Notes: a model not told the origin generated them from the sequence alone. A stretch of 64,000 nt of DNA from Bombella dulcis (GCF_026385505.1 NZ_JANIDV010000005.1:1-64000), one strand, 5' to 3'. Shown: positions 35,749-45,054, counted from the stretch's first letter. Program-made: numbers and translations.

Positions 35749-35868
35749 GGTCATCTCCTGTTGATGCTACGGCCCTGTCACGATGGAAGAGCAACGGGAC
35801 TCAAACTACCTGTTCAGATTCATACCCCCCGTACCGGTATGGTGCAAGGGGGGCAGGAAGGGTGCAGA

Positions 35869-37815
35869 TCAGGCCGTTTTCTGAGACATGGCACGCAGGA
35901 TGTCCGGCGGTGTGGCTTCCTCTGCCAGGGCGGTGATGATCGCATCGGCGGCCGTCACGGTCTGGTTCTGTTCACCAAGACGGCGGACACTCACGGTGCC
36001 TTCTTCAGCTTCACGGCGGCCAACCACGAGCATGACCGGCACACGGGCCAGACTGTGTTCACGCACCTTGGCGTTGATCTTCTCATTGCGGATGTCCGCC
36101 TCGGCATGGAGACCGGCCCTGCGCAGGCGTTCGGTGACGTCCAGGGCGTAATCAGCGGCATCGGTGACGATGCTGGCCACCACGACCTGGGTCGGGGCCA
36201 GCCAGAGCGGGAACTTGCCTGCATACTGCTCGATCAGGATGCCAAGGAACCGCTCGAAGCTGCCCAGAATGGCCCGGTGCAGCATGACGGGGCGGTGACG
36301 GGCACTGTCTTCCCCGATATAGGATGCATCCAGACGTTCCGGCAGGACATAATCCACCTGAAGCGTGCCGCACTGCCAGTCACGCCCGATGGCATCCGTC
36401 AGGACGAATTCCAGTTTCGGGCCATAGAAGGCGCCTTCACCGGGATTCAGTTCATATTCCACGCCGACCATCTCGCAGGCCCGTTTGAGGGCACCTTCGG
36501 CCCGGTCCCAGACCTCGTCAGAGCCTGCACGGGTTTCGGGGCGGTCGGAGAATTTCACACGGAAGCTCTCGAAGCCGAAATCCTTGTAGACTTCGCCCAG
36601 CATGGTGACGAAACGGGCCGTCTCTTCAGCAATCTGATCATCCGTACAGAAGATGTGGGCGTCATCCTGCGTGAAGCCACGCACCCGCATGATGCCATGC
36701 AGGGAGCCGGACGGCTCATACCGGTGGCAGGCCCCGAATTCGGCCATACGCAGCGGCAGTTCACGGTAGGAGCGCAGGCCGTGACGGAAAATCTGCACAT
36801 GGCAGGGGCAGTTCATGGGCTTGAGGGCGAGGGTCTTGTCCTCATCCTCCACCGTGGCGATGAACATGTGTTCGCGATACTTGTCCCAGTGGCCGGAGGC
36901 CTCCCAGAGGGTCCGGTCCACGAGCTGCGGGGTGCGGACTTCCTGATAGTCGTTCCGGTTCTGGGCACGGCGCATGTAGTCCTGCACGGCCGTATAGAGA
37001 CGCCAGCCTTTCTGGTGCCAGAAAATCTGCCCGACGGCTTCTTCCTGAATATGGAAGAGGTCCATGTCCCGGCCAATGCGGCGATGGTCCCGCTTCTCGG
37101 CTTCTTCCAGCCGCAGGAGGTAGGCTTTCAGCTCTTTCCTGTCGCGCCATGCCGTGCCGTAGATGCGGGTCAGCATGGGGTTGCGGTGGTCACCACGCCA
37201 GTAGGCCCCGGCCACACGCATCAGCTTGAAGGCATTGCCCACATCCGCCGTGCTGCGGAGATGCGGCCCACGGCAGAGGTCCAGCCATTCACCCTGACGG
37301 TAGATGGAGATGTCCTCGCTCTTCGGCAGGTCCCGGATCAGTTCGGCCTTGAACTTTTCGCCACGTTTCTCAAAGAAGGCGATGGCCTCGTCACGGTCCC
37401 AGACCTCACGGGTGAAGGCATCACCCCGTGTGATGATCTCGGCCATCTTGGCTTCAATGGCTTCAAAATCCGCCGGTGTGAAGGGCTTGTCCCGGAAGAA
37501 GTCGTAATAGAAGCCATCCTTGATGCTCGGGCCAATGGTGACCTGCGTCCCCGGCCAGAGTTCCTGCACGGCCTCGGCCATGACGTGGGCGGCATCGTGG
37601 CGGATCATTTCCAGCACGTCATCATCCTTGCGGGTGATGAAGCGGACGGCACTGTCCCTGCTGACCGTGAAGCCGAGGTCCACGGCTTTTCCATCCACTT
37701 CCATGGCCATGGCGGCACGGGCGAGGCCCGGCCCGATGGCCTCGGCGATGGCTGTCCCGGTCACGGCCCTATCGAAGGTGCGAATGCTTCCATCGGGTAG
37801 GGTAATGGCGGGCAT
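35869..37815 (-). CDS. thrS: Threonyl-tRNA synthetase
   Basis: This class II synthetase is 648 aa long. It has an N-terminal TGS domain ([20 protein letters not shown]), the editing/second additional domain ([17 protein letters not shown]), and a catalytic core with zinc ligands in MNCPCHV and later His residues, class II motif 2 ([15 protein letters not shown]) and motif 3 ([18 protein letters not shown]). A C-terminal anticodon-binding domain follows ([14 protein letters not shown]). It sits upstream of infC in the same orientation, the usual order; autoregulation at its leader is known in E. coli but not evident here. Confidence 0.97.
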   Translation of the reverse strand: MPAITLPDGSIRTFDRAVTGTAIAEAIGPGLARAAMAMEVDGKAVDLGFTVSRDSAVRFITRKDDDVLEMIRHDAAHVMAEAVQELWPGTQVTIGPSIKDGFYYDFFRDKPFTPADFEAIEAKMAEIITRGDAFTREVWDRDEAIAFFEKRGEKFKAELIRDLPKSEDISIYRQGEWLDLCRGPHLRSTADVGNAFKLMRVAGAYWRGDHRNPMLTRIYGTAWRDRKELKAYLLRLEEAEKRDHRRIGRDMDLFHIQEEAVGQIFWHQKGWRLYTAVQDYMRRAQNRNDYQEVRTPQLVDRTLWEASGHWDKYREHMFIATVEDEDKTLALKPMNCPCHVQIFRHGLRSYRELPLRMAEFGACHRYEPSGSLHGIMRVRGFTQDDAHIFCTDDQIAEETARFVTMLGEVYKDFGFESFRVKFSDRPETRAGSDEVWDRAEGALKRACEMVGVEYELNPGEGAFYGPKLEFVLTDAIGRDWQCGTLQVDYVLPERLDASYIGEDSARHRPVMLHRAILGSFERFLGILIEQYAGKFPLWLAPTQVVVASIVTDAADYALDVTERLRRAGLHAEADIRNEKINAKVREHSLARVPVMLVVGRREAEEGTVSVRRLGEQNQTVTAADAIITALAEEATPPDILRAMSQKTA

Positions 37816-37972
37816 GGAGGAACTCCTTGGTCATTGATCAGAAAAAGATGCCGTGTTTCTGGTGAAAACAGGGAAAACGGCAGGAACAGGTGCAGCGAAA
37901 ATGGCCTTTTATGGCTTCATTCTGCAAGCCTTAATTACAGGCAGGGGACTGGAGGGGTGTTTTCCGCCATTT

Positions 37973-38908
37973 TCAGGCAGGTCCTGCAAGCAGTCCCCAG
38001 TCCCGGACCAGCCGGATGACACGGTCTGGTGAAAGGGTGGACAGGTCCGGGCCGTCCAGTATTTGGCTCCGTCCGGGCGTGATGCTGAGCGGGGCACAGC
38101 GTCTGGGGTCACTGTCGGTTGAGAAGAGGGTCAGGGTCGGGCAGTCCATCATGGCGGCCATGTGGAGCGGGCCGGTATCATTGCCGATGCAGAGGGCCGC
38201 CCGGTGGAGCAGGCCTGCCAGAGAGGGCAGGTCTGTCCGGCCTGTCAGGTCCAGAGCCTGTGGGGTCCGGGAGCAGATGATGTCTGCCAGAGGGCGGTCC
38301 GCTGCGCTGCCGATGATGACGGGCTGGTGGCCCCATGCACTGATGGCCTGGGCCAGTATCGCAAAATGGGACGCAGGCCAGCGTTTGGCTGGGCGATGCG
38401 GGGCCGCTCCGGGCACAAGGATGACATAAGGAGAGGGCAGCTGTGGTCCCAGCCCTTTCAGGAAGTCCGGGACAGTGCGGGGGAGTGGGGTTATGCCTGC
38501 GGCCCGGAGCTGGTCGACCTGTCGCATGAGTGTATGCATCTGTCGGGCCTGCGGGTTGCGATGGGGCAGGCTGGCTTTTCCGTTCTGGCCCGACCATGCC
38601 GTACCGGGGCGGGCAAGGTGGAAATAGCGGGCTGTCCGGCCGGAGTTCTGGAGGTCGAACACCATGTCCATTTCCCGCAGGAGGTGGCGGATTCTCAGCC
38701 AGTGGCGCAGGTCGGTGACGGGGGGGCGGTCATCCGTGGCGATGGCATCAAACCACGGGCAGCACGATGCCAGACCGTGATAGGGGCTGGCCGTCAGAAG
38801 AGTGATGTGGGCGTGGGGAAACGCATGGCGGATGGAGGCAAAGGCCCCGAACGCCTGACAGGTGTCCCCCAGAGCACCATGACGGATAACCAGTATCTTA
38901 CGTGGCAT
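37973..38908 (-). CDS. Glycosyltransferase family 9 (heptosyltransferase-like)
   Basis: The protein (311 aa) has the GT9 GT-B fold: N-terminal ILVIRHGALGDTCQAFGAF, a central VFDLQNSGRTARY, the mid-domain start YVILVPGAAPHRPAKRWPAS, and the C-terminal donor site CIGNDTGPLHMAAMMDCPTL. GT9 enzymes add ADP-heptose or related sugars to lipopolysaccharide core at the inner membrane. The acceptor here cannot be read from sequence. It starts 28 bp after grpE with GGAG upstream and probably shares its transcript, an unusual partnership. Confidence 0.88.
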   Translation of the reverse strand: MPRKILVIRHGALGDTCQAFGAFASIRHAFPHAHITLLTASPYHGLASCCPWFDAIATDDRPPVTDLRHWLRIRHLLREMDMVFDLQNSGRTARYFHLARPGTAWSGQNGKASLPHRNPQARQMHTLMRQVDQLRAAGITPLPRTVPDFLKGLGPQLPSPYVILVPGAAPHRPAKRWPASHFAILAQAISAWGHQPVIIGSAADRPLADIICSRTPQALDLTGRTDLPSLAGLLHRAALCIGNDTGPLHMAAMMDCPTLTLFSTDSDPRRCAPLSITPGRSQILDGPDLSTLSPDRVIRLVRDWGLLAGPA

Positions 38909-38936
38909 GATGCTCCGGAGGATTCATCTGGAAGGA

Positions 38937-39572
38937 TCAGTCCTTCCCGGGGGCAGACCCCGTGGAGGAAGCGTTGGAGACGATGACCATGGCCGGCTTC
39001 AGCAGGCGATCCTTCAGCATCCATGTCGGTGTCCATGCCTGCACGACATGATTCGGTGGCAGGTGATCAACTTCCTGCTCCTGCATGGCCTGATGCAGGT
39101 TGGCATCAAACGGCCCGTGAGTCGGGTCGACTCTGGTGATGCCATTCCGCTCCAGAATGGAGAGGAAGGAGCGTTCCGTCCCTTCGAAACCCTCACGCAG
39201 GCGGGTGATGAGGGCATCCTCACCTTCTGCCTGTGGCGGAAGGGCGGAAAGGCCACGGTGAAGATTTTCGGCCGCCTCGACCACGTCACGGGCGAATTTC
39301 TGGACGGCGTAATGGCGGGTGTCTTCAAGCTCCCGCTTGTGGCGGGAACGGAGATTCTGGTTGTCCGCCTCGGACCGCTTCCAGCGGTCTTCCATCTCGG
39401 CCAGTCTCTCCTCAAGGGCGGCGATGCGCTCCTCGGCACTGCCTGCCCCGGCCAGACTGTCTTCACCGTGAGAATCGTGATTTTCCGCCTGTGCTGCCGC
39501 TTCGTGAGGCTGGGCCTCATGCTGTGGGGCGTTGGCCTGTGGCGTTTCGTTATGAGACGTCTTTTCTGTCAT
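38937..39572 (-). CDS. grpE: Nucleotide exchange factor GrpE
   Basis: GrpE releases ADP from DnaK. The protein (211 aa) has a long acidic, Gln/His-rich disordered N-terminus, a coiled coil (ERIAALEERLAEMEDRWKRS, then ADNQNLRSRHKRELEDTRHY), and the C-terminal beta domain ending in ...GITRVDPTHGPFDANLHQAM and LLKPAMVIVS. dnaK is not in the window. A candidate heat-shock promoter lies about 105 bp upstream (39677-39704). A GT9 gene follows. Confidence 0.95.
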   Translation of the reverse strand: MTEKTSHNETPQANAPQHEAQPHEAAAQAENHDSHGEDSLAGAGSAEERIAALEERLAEMEDRWKRSEADNQNLRSRHKRELEDTRHYAVQKFARDVVEAAENLHRGLSALPPQAEGEDALITRLREGFEGTERSFLSILERNGITRVDPTHGPFDANLHQAMQEQEVDHLPPNHVVQAWTPTWMLKDRLLKPAMVIVSNASSTGSAPGKD

Positions 39573-39676
39573 GTTGTGACCCTGTCTTCATCTTGTCGGG
39601 CTGGTTTCCTGCGGGGCCGTCCCATCACCCGGATGGCCGGCATGGCAGGGCAACAGGCCCCTTTCATGCTTATAGG

Positions 39677-39704
39677 AGATAGTATCCTGTACCGTAAAAA
39701 CAAG
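39677..39704 (-). promoter_or_regulatory. Candidate RpoH-type promoter of grpE
   Basis: On the grpE strand CTTGTT (39699-39704), a 14-nt spacer and TACTATCT (39677-39684) resemble the heat-shock pattern CTTG-N-CYTATNT. It lies about 105 bp before the start codon. A match by eye only. Confidence 0.35.
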
Positions 39705-40275
39705 GGGGAGGACGCTCTCGGCAGAACGTTAAATAAAAGCTAATATAATACATAAAAATTAAGAAAAATGTATGATTTTTCTAATTTTGGGATATTTTTT
39801 TATCATCAATTTGTTTTTAATTATATTATACTCTAATTGTTTTTCTTATTGCGTGGACAGGATTTTGCATAAAGAGGTCCTTTTTCCTTCCCGAAGCGTC
39901 ATCTAACATCGATAGAGACAGATGGTCCAAAAACGGAGCAGGTCCTCATTACTACTCTGGCAAATGAAGTCTGTCCCCAGCAATGCTGGAATGGGAGAGA
40001 AGTTGTCTTGACTGTGCCTGAATTTCTTCTTGGGAAAGCGTTGGTCGTGTGTCTGGGATTGGTGAAGTTCTGTGACCAACTTGACTGGGGCGGCTTACGG
40101 GAGAACATGTATCTGTGGTGCCCGTTTTGTCATCCGTCTGCCCCGTTTCATGTCCGCGACGGCTCCTGCCTCCCTGAGGTGAGTCCTCCGGCGGGGCTGT
40201 TTCTTGCCGGATGGAGACTGTGTTATGGTGCGGCCATCATGGCAGTTTGGCCATTGCGGCACAGGGAAACAGAGC
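39705..40275. other. Non-coding interval with an AT-rich island, upstream of rapZ
   Basis: The part from about 39729 to 39855 is extremely AT-rich (long runs of A and T with few G/C), in sharp contrast to the surrounding DNA. From 39890 to 40275 composition is intermediate and short open frames exist on both strands (39899-40108 minus, 40008-40379 plus), but none has recognisable motifs or a good ribosome binding site. It may be a decayed insertion. It should contain the rapZ promoter. Confidence 0.5.
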
Positions 40276-41211
40276 ATGGGCATGAAGACGCAGGATCAGT
40301 CTTCACGGAATATTGTGCTGGTGACGGGACTCTCCGGTGCAGGGAAGGCGTCCATCCTCCGTATGCTGGAAGACCTTGATTATGAGGTTGTGGACAATCC
40401 CCCGCTTGACCTGTTCGATGCCCTGATTACCCAGTCCGGTCCCCGTCTGGCCATCGGGGTGGATGTCCGAAGCCGGGGGTTTGAATCACACCGTATCGTG
40501 GATTTTTTGACACTGGCCCGCAGGGAGCGGAACTGCTCGGCTCAGCTCCTGTTCGCCACGGCGGATTATGATGTCCTGCTGCGCCGTTTCACGGCCACGA
40601 GGCGGCGTCACCCGCTGGCGGGGGAAGGTGGTGTCAGGCCTGCTCTGGAGCAGGAAGCCGGGCTGCTGGAGCCTCTGCGTGCCCTGGCGGACCTTGTGGT
40701 GGATACGAGTGACCTTCCCCTGCCTGATCTGCGGCAGATGATCGAGGCCCGTTTCAGTGCCGGGGTCGGGACCATGCTGTCCGTGGCCCTGATGTCTTTT
40801 GCCTATCCTGCCGGTCTGCCACGGGAGGCCGACATCGTGCTGGATGCCCGCTTTCTCCAGAATCCGCATTATGATGACGTGCTGCGCCCTCATACGGGGC
40901 TGGATGCCGCTGTGGCGGATTATGTGAAGGCGGATCCGTTCTACCAGTCTTTCTATGACCATGTGCTGGGACTGGTGCGGACGGTGCTGCCCCGCTTCGC
41001 ACAGGAAGGGAAGAAATATGTCACCATTGCCGTGGGGTGCAGCGGGGGGCGTCACCGTTCCGTCACGGTTGTGGAAGCTCTGGCACGGGACCTTGCTGAT
41101 GACCCCATGATTGGCAGGCTGCGTGCCCCCGTGATGGTGCTGCACCGGGAGCTTGCCCGTAATGGCCTGACGTCATGCCGCTGGGCCGTGCCGCCGGACG
41201 GGACATCATGA
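40276..41211 (+). CDS. rapZ: RNase adapter / nucleotide-binding protein RapZ (YvcJ family)
   Basis: The family binds small RNAs and regulates cell-envelope precursor supply in E. coli; in alphaproteobacteria the role is less clear. Motifs: N-terminal VTGLSGAGKASILRMLEDL (P-loop, but with Ala where Ser/Thr normally follows the Lys), FDALITQSGPRLAIGVDVRS, FLTLARRERN, TSDLPLPDLR, then the C-terminal RapZ signature FLQNPHYDDVLRPHTGLD and AVGCSGGRHRSVTVVEALA. ATG 40276 is used; 40282 is an alternative. Its stop overlaps the start of a Fur-family gene (ATGA). Cytosolic. Confidence 0.92.
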   Translation: MGMKTQDQSSRNIVLVTGLSGAGKASILRMLEDLDYEVVDNPPLDLFDALITQSGPRLAIGVDVRSRGFESHRIVDFLTLARRERNCSAQLLFATADYDVLLRRFTATRRRHPLAGEGGVRPALEQEAGLLEPLRALADLVVDTSDLPLPDLRQMIEARFSAGVGTMLSVALMSFAYPAGLPREADIVLDARFLQNPHYDDVLRPHTGLDAAVADYVKADPFYQSFYDHVLGLVRTVLPRFAQEGKKYVTIAVGCSGGRHRSVTVVEALARDLADDPMIGRLRAPVMVLHRELARNGLTSCRWAVPPDGTS

Positions 41212-41750
41212 ACGCTGGGCCTGATGTGAAAGAGGGCGTGCAGGCAGGGGAGCAGGCGTTCAGCAGGGATGTTCTGGCCCGTCTGGATGACGTGGCGCAC
41301 TGGTGCCAGCATCATGGCCAGAGGCTGACGGCTGTCCGGCGTCTGGTGCTGGGGCTTGTCCTGTCAGAGGACAGGCCGCTCGGGGCCTATGACATTCTGT
41401 CTCTTCTGCGTGTCCATCAGCCGAGGGCCGTGCCACCGACCGTCTATCGGGCACTGGATTTTCTGCTGGAACAGGGGCTGATCCATCGTATTGAGCGTCT
41501 GAGTGCGTTCGTGGGCTGCCGTCACCGTCTGGACTGTGAGGAATGCTGTACGTCCCATAAGGCATGGGGGGGGCATCGGGCACAGTTTCTCATCTGTCGT
41601 GCCTGTGGTCAGGTGCAGGAGCTGGAACAGGATGTCGTGGCTGCCGTGCTGCTGCAGTCGGCCCGGGGGCAGGGGTTCCGGGCGGAAGCGGCGACGGTTG
41701 AGATTGAAGGACTCTGTGCCCGCTGTGATGGGAAACAGCCGACAGCATGA
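41208..41750 (+). CDS. Fur-family transcriptional regulator, Zur-like
   Basis: The protein (180 aa) starts at the ATG overlapping the rapZ stop. It has the winged helix (RLTAVRRLVLGLVLSEDRPL, PPTVYRALDFLLEQGLIHRI) and the dimer/metal domain with FLICRACGQVQEL and GLCARC, two CxxC pairs forming the structural zinc site as in Zur. Between FVGC and FLIC there is an inserted, Cys-rich stretch (RHRLDCEECCTSHKAWGGHR), longer than in typical Zur. It probably represses zinc-uptake genes when zinc is plentiful; targets are not in the window. Coupling to rapZ is likely only positional. Confidence 0.8.
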   Translation: MNAGPDVKEGVQAGEQAFSRDVLARLDDVAHWCQHHGQRLTAVRRLVLGLVLSEDRPLGAYDILSLLRVHQPRAVPPTVYRALDFLLEQGLIHRIERLSAFVGCRHRLDCEECCTSHKAWGGHRAQFLICRACGQVQELEQDVVAAVLLQSARGQGFRAEAATVEIEGLCARCDGKQPTA

Positions 41751-41950
41751 GAGTGAGAGCGGGACGGCGTTCCGGGGCCGTGGAGGAAGGCCTGTCCCTG
41801 TTTCTGCGGGGGCGGTAAATCAGGCGTTTCCGGTGGCTCGCATAACTGTGATTCAGCGGGTAGATGTAGCCTCTAGGGTAAACTGTTTTTTATGATAGGG
41901 ATGATTCCATCCAATGGAGGGTGTTCCTCCAGTGAAAAGGTCCAAATATT

Positions 41951-43351
41951 ATGAACGGGACAACTGAGTCTCCTCGCCACGCCATTGATCCTGCTGTAAG
42001 ACGGCGTGTGCTGCTCATCTGTATTCTGGCGTCTCTGGCCGGTCTGATGTGCGGCATGGACATCGGTGTCATTTCCGGTGTCCTGCGGCCATTCGGGCGT
42101 CAGTTTCATGCGTCCACGGTGGCTCTGGAGTGGATTGTCGGTGGCATGCTGGTCGGGGCTACCATTGGTGCCCTGACAGGCGGCCAGTTGACTCAGCGTC
42201 TGGGGCGCAAATATACCCTGACCGTGGCTGCGGCCTTCTTCTCCATCGGGGCGGCAGGCTGTGCGGCGTCCCAGTCCGTGGCTATGATGATTGTCTGCCG
42301 CATTCTGGTGGGTATCGGCATGGGGCTGTCCGATTTTTCGACCCCGCTCTATCTGTCCGAGGTGGCCCGGAAGGAGCAGCGTGGTGCGATGGTGTCGCTC
42401 TATCAGCTCCTCAAGACGATCGGCATTTTCCTGGCCTTCTTCTCCAACAGCTGGTTTGCAGCGTCCGGGTCATGGCGGTCCATGCTTGTGGTTGAGGCCG
42501 TGCCGGCGGTGGTTTTTCTGGTGATCTTCCTCTGCCTGCCGCAGAGTCCACGCTGGCTGATGATTCAGGGGCGTGAGGAAGAGGCCCTGGAGACGATGAC
42601 CCGCCTGCGTGACGCACCGGCCCAGGCCCGGCAGGAGCTGGCGGCGATCGGGGAACAGCTGCAGACGAAGGAAGAGGGCTGGAAGCTGCTGCGGACCAGC
42701 AGCAATTACCGTCGTTCCCTCGGGCTGGGGATGCTGCTTCAGATCATGCAGCAGTTTGCCGGCATCAACATCATCATGTATTACGCCCCCCGCATTCTGG
42801 AGGCTGCCCATTTCAGCCTTGAAGCCCAGATGTGGTGCACGGCCCTGATCGGGCTGGTGAACGTGCTGATGACATTCGTTGCCGTGGGGTATTCCGACCG
42901 CTGGGGCCGCAAGCCGATCCTGTATGCCGGTTATTTCAGCATGGCTGCCAGCATGGCCATTCTTGCCTTCCTGCTCTGGTACGGTACGGGCAGCCTGCTG
43001 CTGCAGCTTCTGGCTCTGGGCATGATCATCATTTTCGTGGGTGGGTTTGCCATGTCGGCCGGGCCGCTCATGTGGGTCATCTGCTCGGAGATTCAGCCTG
43101 CTGCGGGCCGCAGTCTGGGCATCTCCATTTCCACCGGTACGAACATGCTGAGTAACCTCCTGATCGGGACGACCTTCCTCAGTGTGATGGAGCTGATTGG
43201 CAGCCCCAATACTTTCTGGATGTTTGCTGGATTCAATGCTCTTGGGATCGTGTTACTCTATCTCTTCGTTCCTGAGACAAAAGGCGTATCTCTCGAAACT
43301 ATTGAGCAGCGTCTCATGAGTGGTGTAAAACTGCGTGACCTTGGTCGTTAA
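41951..43351 (+). CDS. MFS sugar:proton symporter (sugar porter family), copy 1
   Basis: A 466-residue inner-membrane carrier with 12 predicted helices. Sugar-porter signatures are present: GLMCGMDIGVISGVL in helix 1, QRLGRKYTL between helices 2 and 3, SEVARKEQRGAM after helix 4, QIMQQFAGINIIMYYAP in helix 7, DRWGRKP between 8 and 9, and the C-terminal PETKGVSLETIEQRL. This is the GalP/XylE type and probably takes up hexose or pentose with H+. The second copy follows 150 bp downstream and ends with the same MSGVKLR-x-LGR. Its leader has a TGGAGG / CCTCCA hairpin (41915-41931). Confidence 0.9.
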   Translation: MNGTTESPRHAIDPAVRRRVLLICILASLAGLMCGMDIGVISGVLRPFGRQFHASTVALEWIVGGMLVGATIGALTGGQLTQRLGRKYTLTVAAAFFSIGAAGCAASQSVAMMIVCRILVGIGMGLSDFSTPLYLSEVARKEQRGAMVSLYQLLKTIGIFLAFFSNSWFAASGSWRSMLVVEAVPAVVFLVIFLCLPQSPRWLMIQGREEEALETMTRLRDAPAQARQELAAIGEQLQTKEEGWKLLRTSSNYRRSLGLGMLLQIMQQFAGINIIMYYAPRILEAAHFSLEAQMWCTALIGLVNVLMTFVAVGYSDRWGRKPILYAGYFSMAASMAILAFLLWYGTGSLLLQLLALGMIIIFVGGFAMSAGPLMWVICSEIQPAAGRSLGISISTGTNMLSNLLIGTTFLSVMELIGSPNTFWMFAGFNALGIVLLYLFVPETKGVSLETIEQRLMSGVKLRDLGR

Positions 43352-43502
43352 GTAAGAGGTCGGCCCTTTTCTATTCTGCCGGGCGGGGGAAGCAGCCCGC
43401 TTTCTCCGCCCGGGCTGTCATGTCTGGCTGATGGGGCCGTGTCACGTAGGGTGCTGGCTGTCCGGGGCCAGCCTGTCAGTTCTGGAGAGGTTGTCTCTTT
43501 AC

Positions 43503-44936
43503 ATGGTAGATGAAGTCGATCCCCGCACCGTGCCTGCTGGTACGGGCGATGATGGTGACGGTACGTCATTCTTCGATCCAACAAAGTTCAAGATTCTGGT
43601 CATCGGCATTGTGGCTGCGCTGGGTGGGCTGATGTCCGGCATCGACATCGGCGTGGTCTCCGGTGCTCTGGACCTTTTCTCACGGGAGTTCCATCCCTCC
43701 ACGATTGCCCTGTCATGGGTGGTCAGTGCCATGATGGCGGGGGCGGCCCTTGGCTCCATCAGTGCCAGCAAGCTTGCCCAGAAAGTCGGCCGCAAGCGTG
43801 CGCTGATCTGCGGGGCAGGCGTGTTCGTGCTGGGTGCTCTTGGCTGTTCACTGAGCTGGTCGATTCCGTCCATGATCTTCTTCCGTGTGGTCATGGGGTA
43901 TGCTGTCGGCCTGTCCGCCTTTACCGCACCGCTCTATCTTTCCGAGATTGCGAGTGAAGAATCCCGTGGGGCCATGATCTCCACCTACCAGCTGATGCTG
44001 ACGATCGGGATTTTCACGGCCTTTCTGGCGGACACGTATTTTTCCTATCGTGGCAGCTGGCGGGGCATGTTCGGCTTTGCGGCAGCCCCGGCCGTCCTGT
44101 TCTTCATCGGGGTGCTGTTCCTGCCCTACAGCCCGCACTGGCTGGTCATGAAGGGGCGGCACAAGGAAGCCCGCCGAATCCTTCTCGACCTGCGGAATGA
44201 CCCGCTGGAAGCCGCCAAGGAGATTCAGGCGATCCGGCAGCAGCTTGAGACCAAGCAGGAAGGCTGGTCCCTGCTGAAGCGCAACAGCAATTTCCGCCGT
44301 TCGGTGCTGCTGGGGGTTGTTCTCCAGGCCATGCAGCAGCTGGCAGGTATCAATATTGTCATGTTCTATGCGCCGAAGATTCTTCAAGCGGCGCATTTTG
44401 ATTCACATGCCCAGATGTGGTGTACGGCCATCATCGGTCTGGTGAACATGCTGGCGACGTTCGTGGCGATCGGTCTGGTGGACCGCTGGGGGCGCAAGCC
44501 GATCCTCTATGTCGGTTTCTCCGTCATGACCCTGACGATGGCAGCCCTAGCTGGCCTGCTTCATGAAGGGATGGCAGAGCAGGCGTCCCAGATGATGGCT
44601 GTCTTTGTGCTGATGGTGTTCTGTGCCGGTCATGCCATGTCCGCTGGTCCGCTGATGTGGGTGCTTTGTGCGGAGATTCAGCCCATTCAGGGGCGCAATT
44701 TTGGCATGTCCATTTCCACACTGACGAACTGGCTTTCCAATATGGGCGTGAGTGTCAGCTTCCTGCCCCTGATGGAGATGTTTGGGGCATCCGGTACGTT
44801 CTGGCTGCTGGCCGTGTTGAATTTCCTCTTCATTGGCCTGACGTTCCTGTATGTTCCTGAGACGAAAGGGATGTCTCTGGCCAAGATCGAGGAACGGCTG
44901 ATGAGTGGCGTGAAGCTGCGCAAGCTGGGACGGTAA
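43503..44936 (+). CDS. MFS sugar:proton symporter, copy 2
   Basis: A paralogue of the preceding gene (477 aa) with the same motifs: GLMSGIDIGVVSGALD, QKVGRKRAL, SEIASEESRGAM, QAMQQLAGINIVMFYAP, DRWGRKP, PETKGMSLAKIEERL. It differs by an N-terminal acidic extension of about 25 residues (EVDPRTVPAGTGDDGDG). ATG 43503 is chosen with GAGAGG upstream. Divergence between copies is substantial, so the duplication is not recent and substrates may differ. A terminator lies 40 bp after the stop. Confidence 0.9.
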   Translation: MVDEVDPRTVPAGTGDDGDGTSFFDPTKFKILVIGIVAALGGLMSGIDIGVVSGALDLFSREFHPSTIALSWVVSAMMAGAALGSISASKLAQKVGRKRALICGAGVFVLGALGCSLSWSIPSMIFFRVVMGYAVGLSAFTAPLYLSEIASEESRGAMISTYQLMLTIGIFTAFLADTYFSYRGSWRGMFGFAAAPAVLFFIGVLFLPYSPHWLVMKGRHKEARRILLDLRNDPLEAAKEIQAIRQQLETKQEGWSLLKRNSNFRRSVLLGVVLQAMQQLAGINIVMFYAPKILQAAHFDSHAQMWCTAIIGLVNMLATFVAIGLVDRWGRKPILYVGFSVMTLTMAALAGLLHEGMAEQASQMMAVFVLMVFCAGHAMSAGPLMWVLCAEIQPIQGRNFGMSISTLTNWLSNMGVSVSFLPLMEMFGASGTFWLLAVLNFLFIGLTFLYVPETKGMSLAKIEERLMSGVKLRKLGR

Positions 44937-44975
44937 TCCCTGCCGGAAGGGGACATGCTGCTTTCGGTTGAACGG

Positions 44976-45010
44976 AAAAGGCTCACCGTCGTGAAGAGGG
45001 TGAGCCTTTT
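44976..45010 (+). terminator. Terminator after the sugar porter pair
   Basis: Perfect 12-bp arms AAAAGGCTCACC / GGTGAGCCTTTT with an 11-nt loop, followed by further T residues. It separates convergent genes. Confidence 0.85.
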
Positions 45011-45054
45011 TTAGTGGCCGTGAGGTCGAGTGAATAGACTTTCGTCTGTCAGCT

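Noticed and set aside
35305..37800. 831-aa plus-strand frame across infC and thrS
   Set aside because: Spans two well recognised minus-strand genes and their spacer; a codon-bias artefact.
39899..40252. Small genes on either strand (69-aa minus frame, 40008 plus frame)
   Set aside because: No recognised motif, no good ribosome binding site, and the plus frame runs into rapZ. A decayed transposase was considered but no transposase motif could be read.
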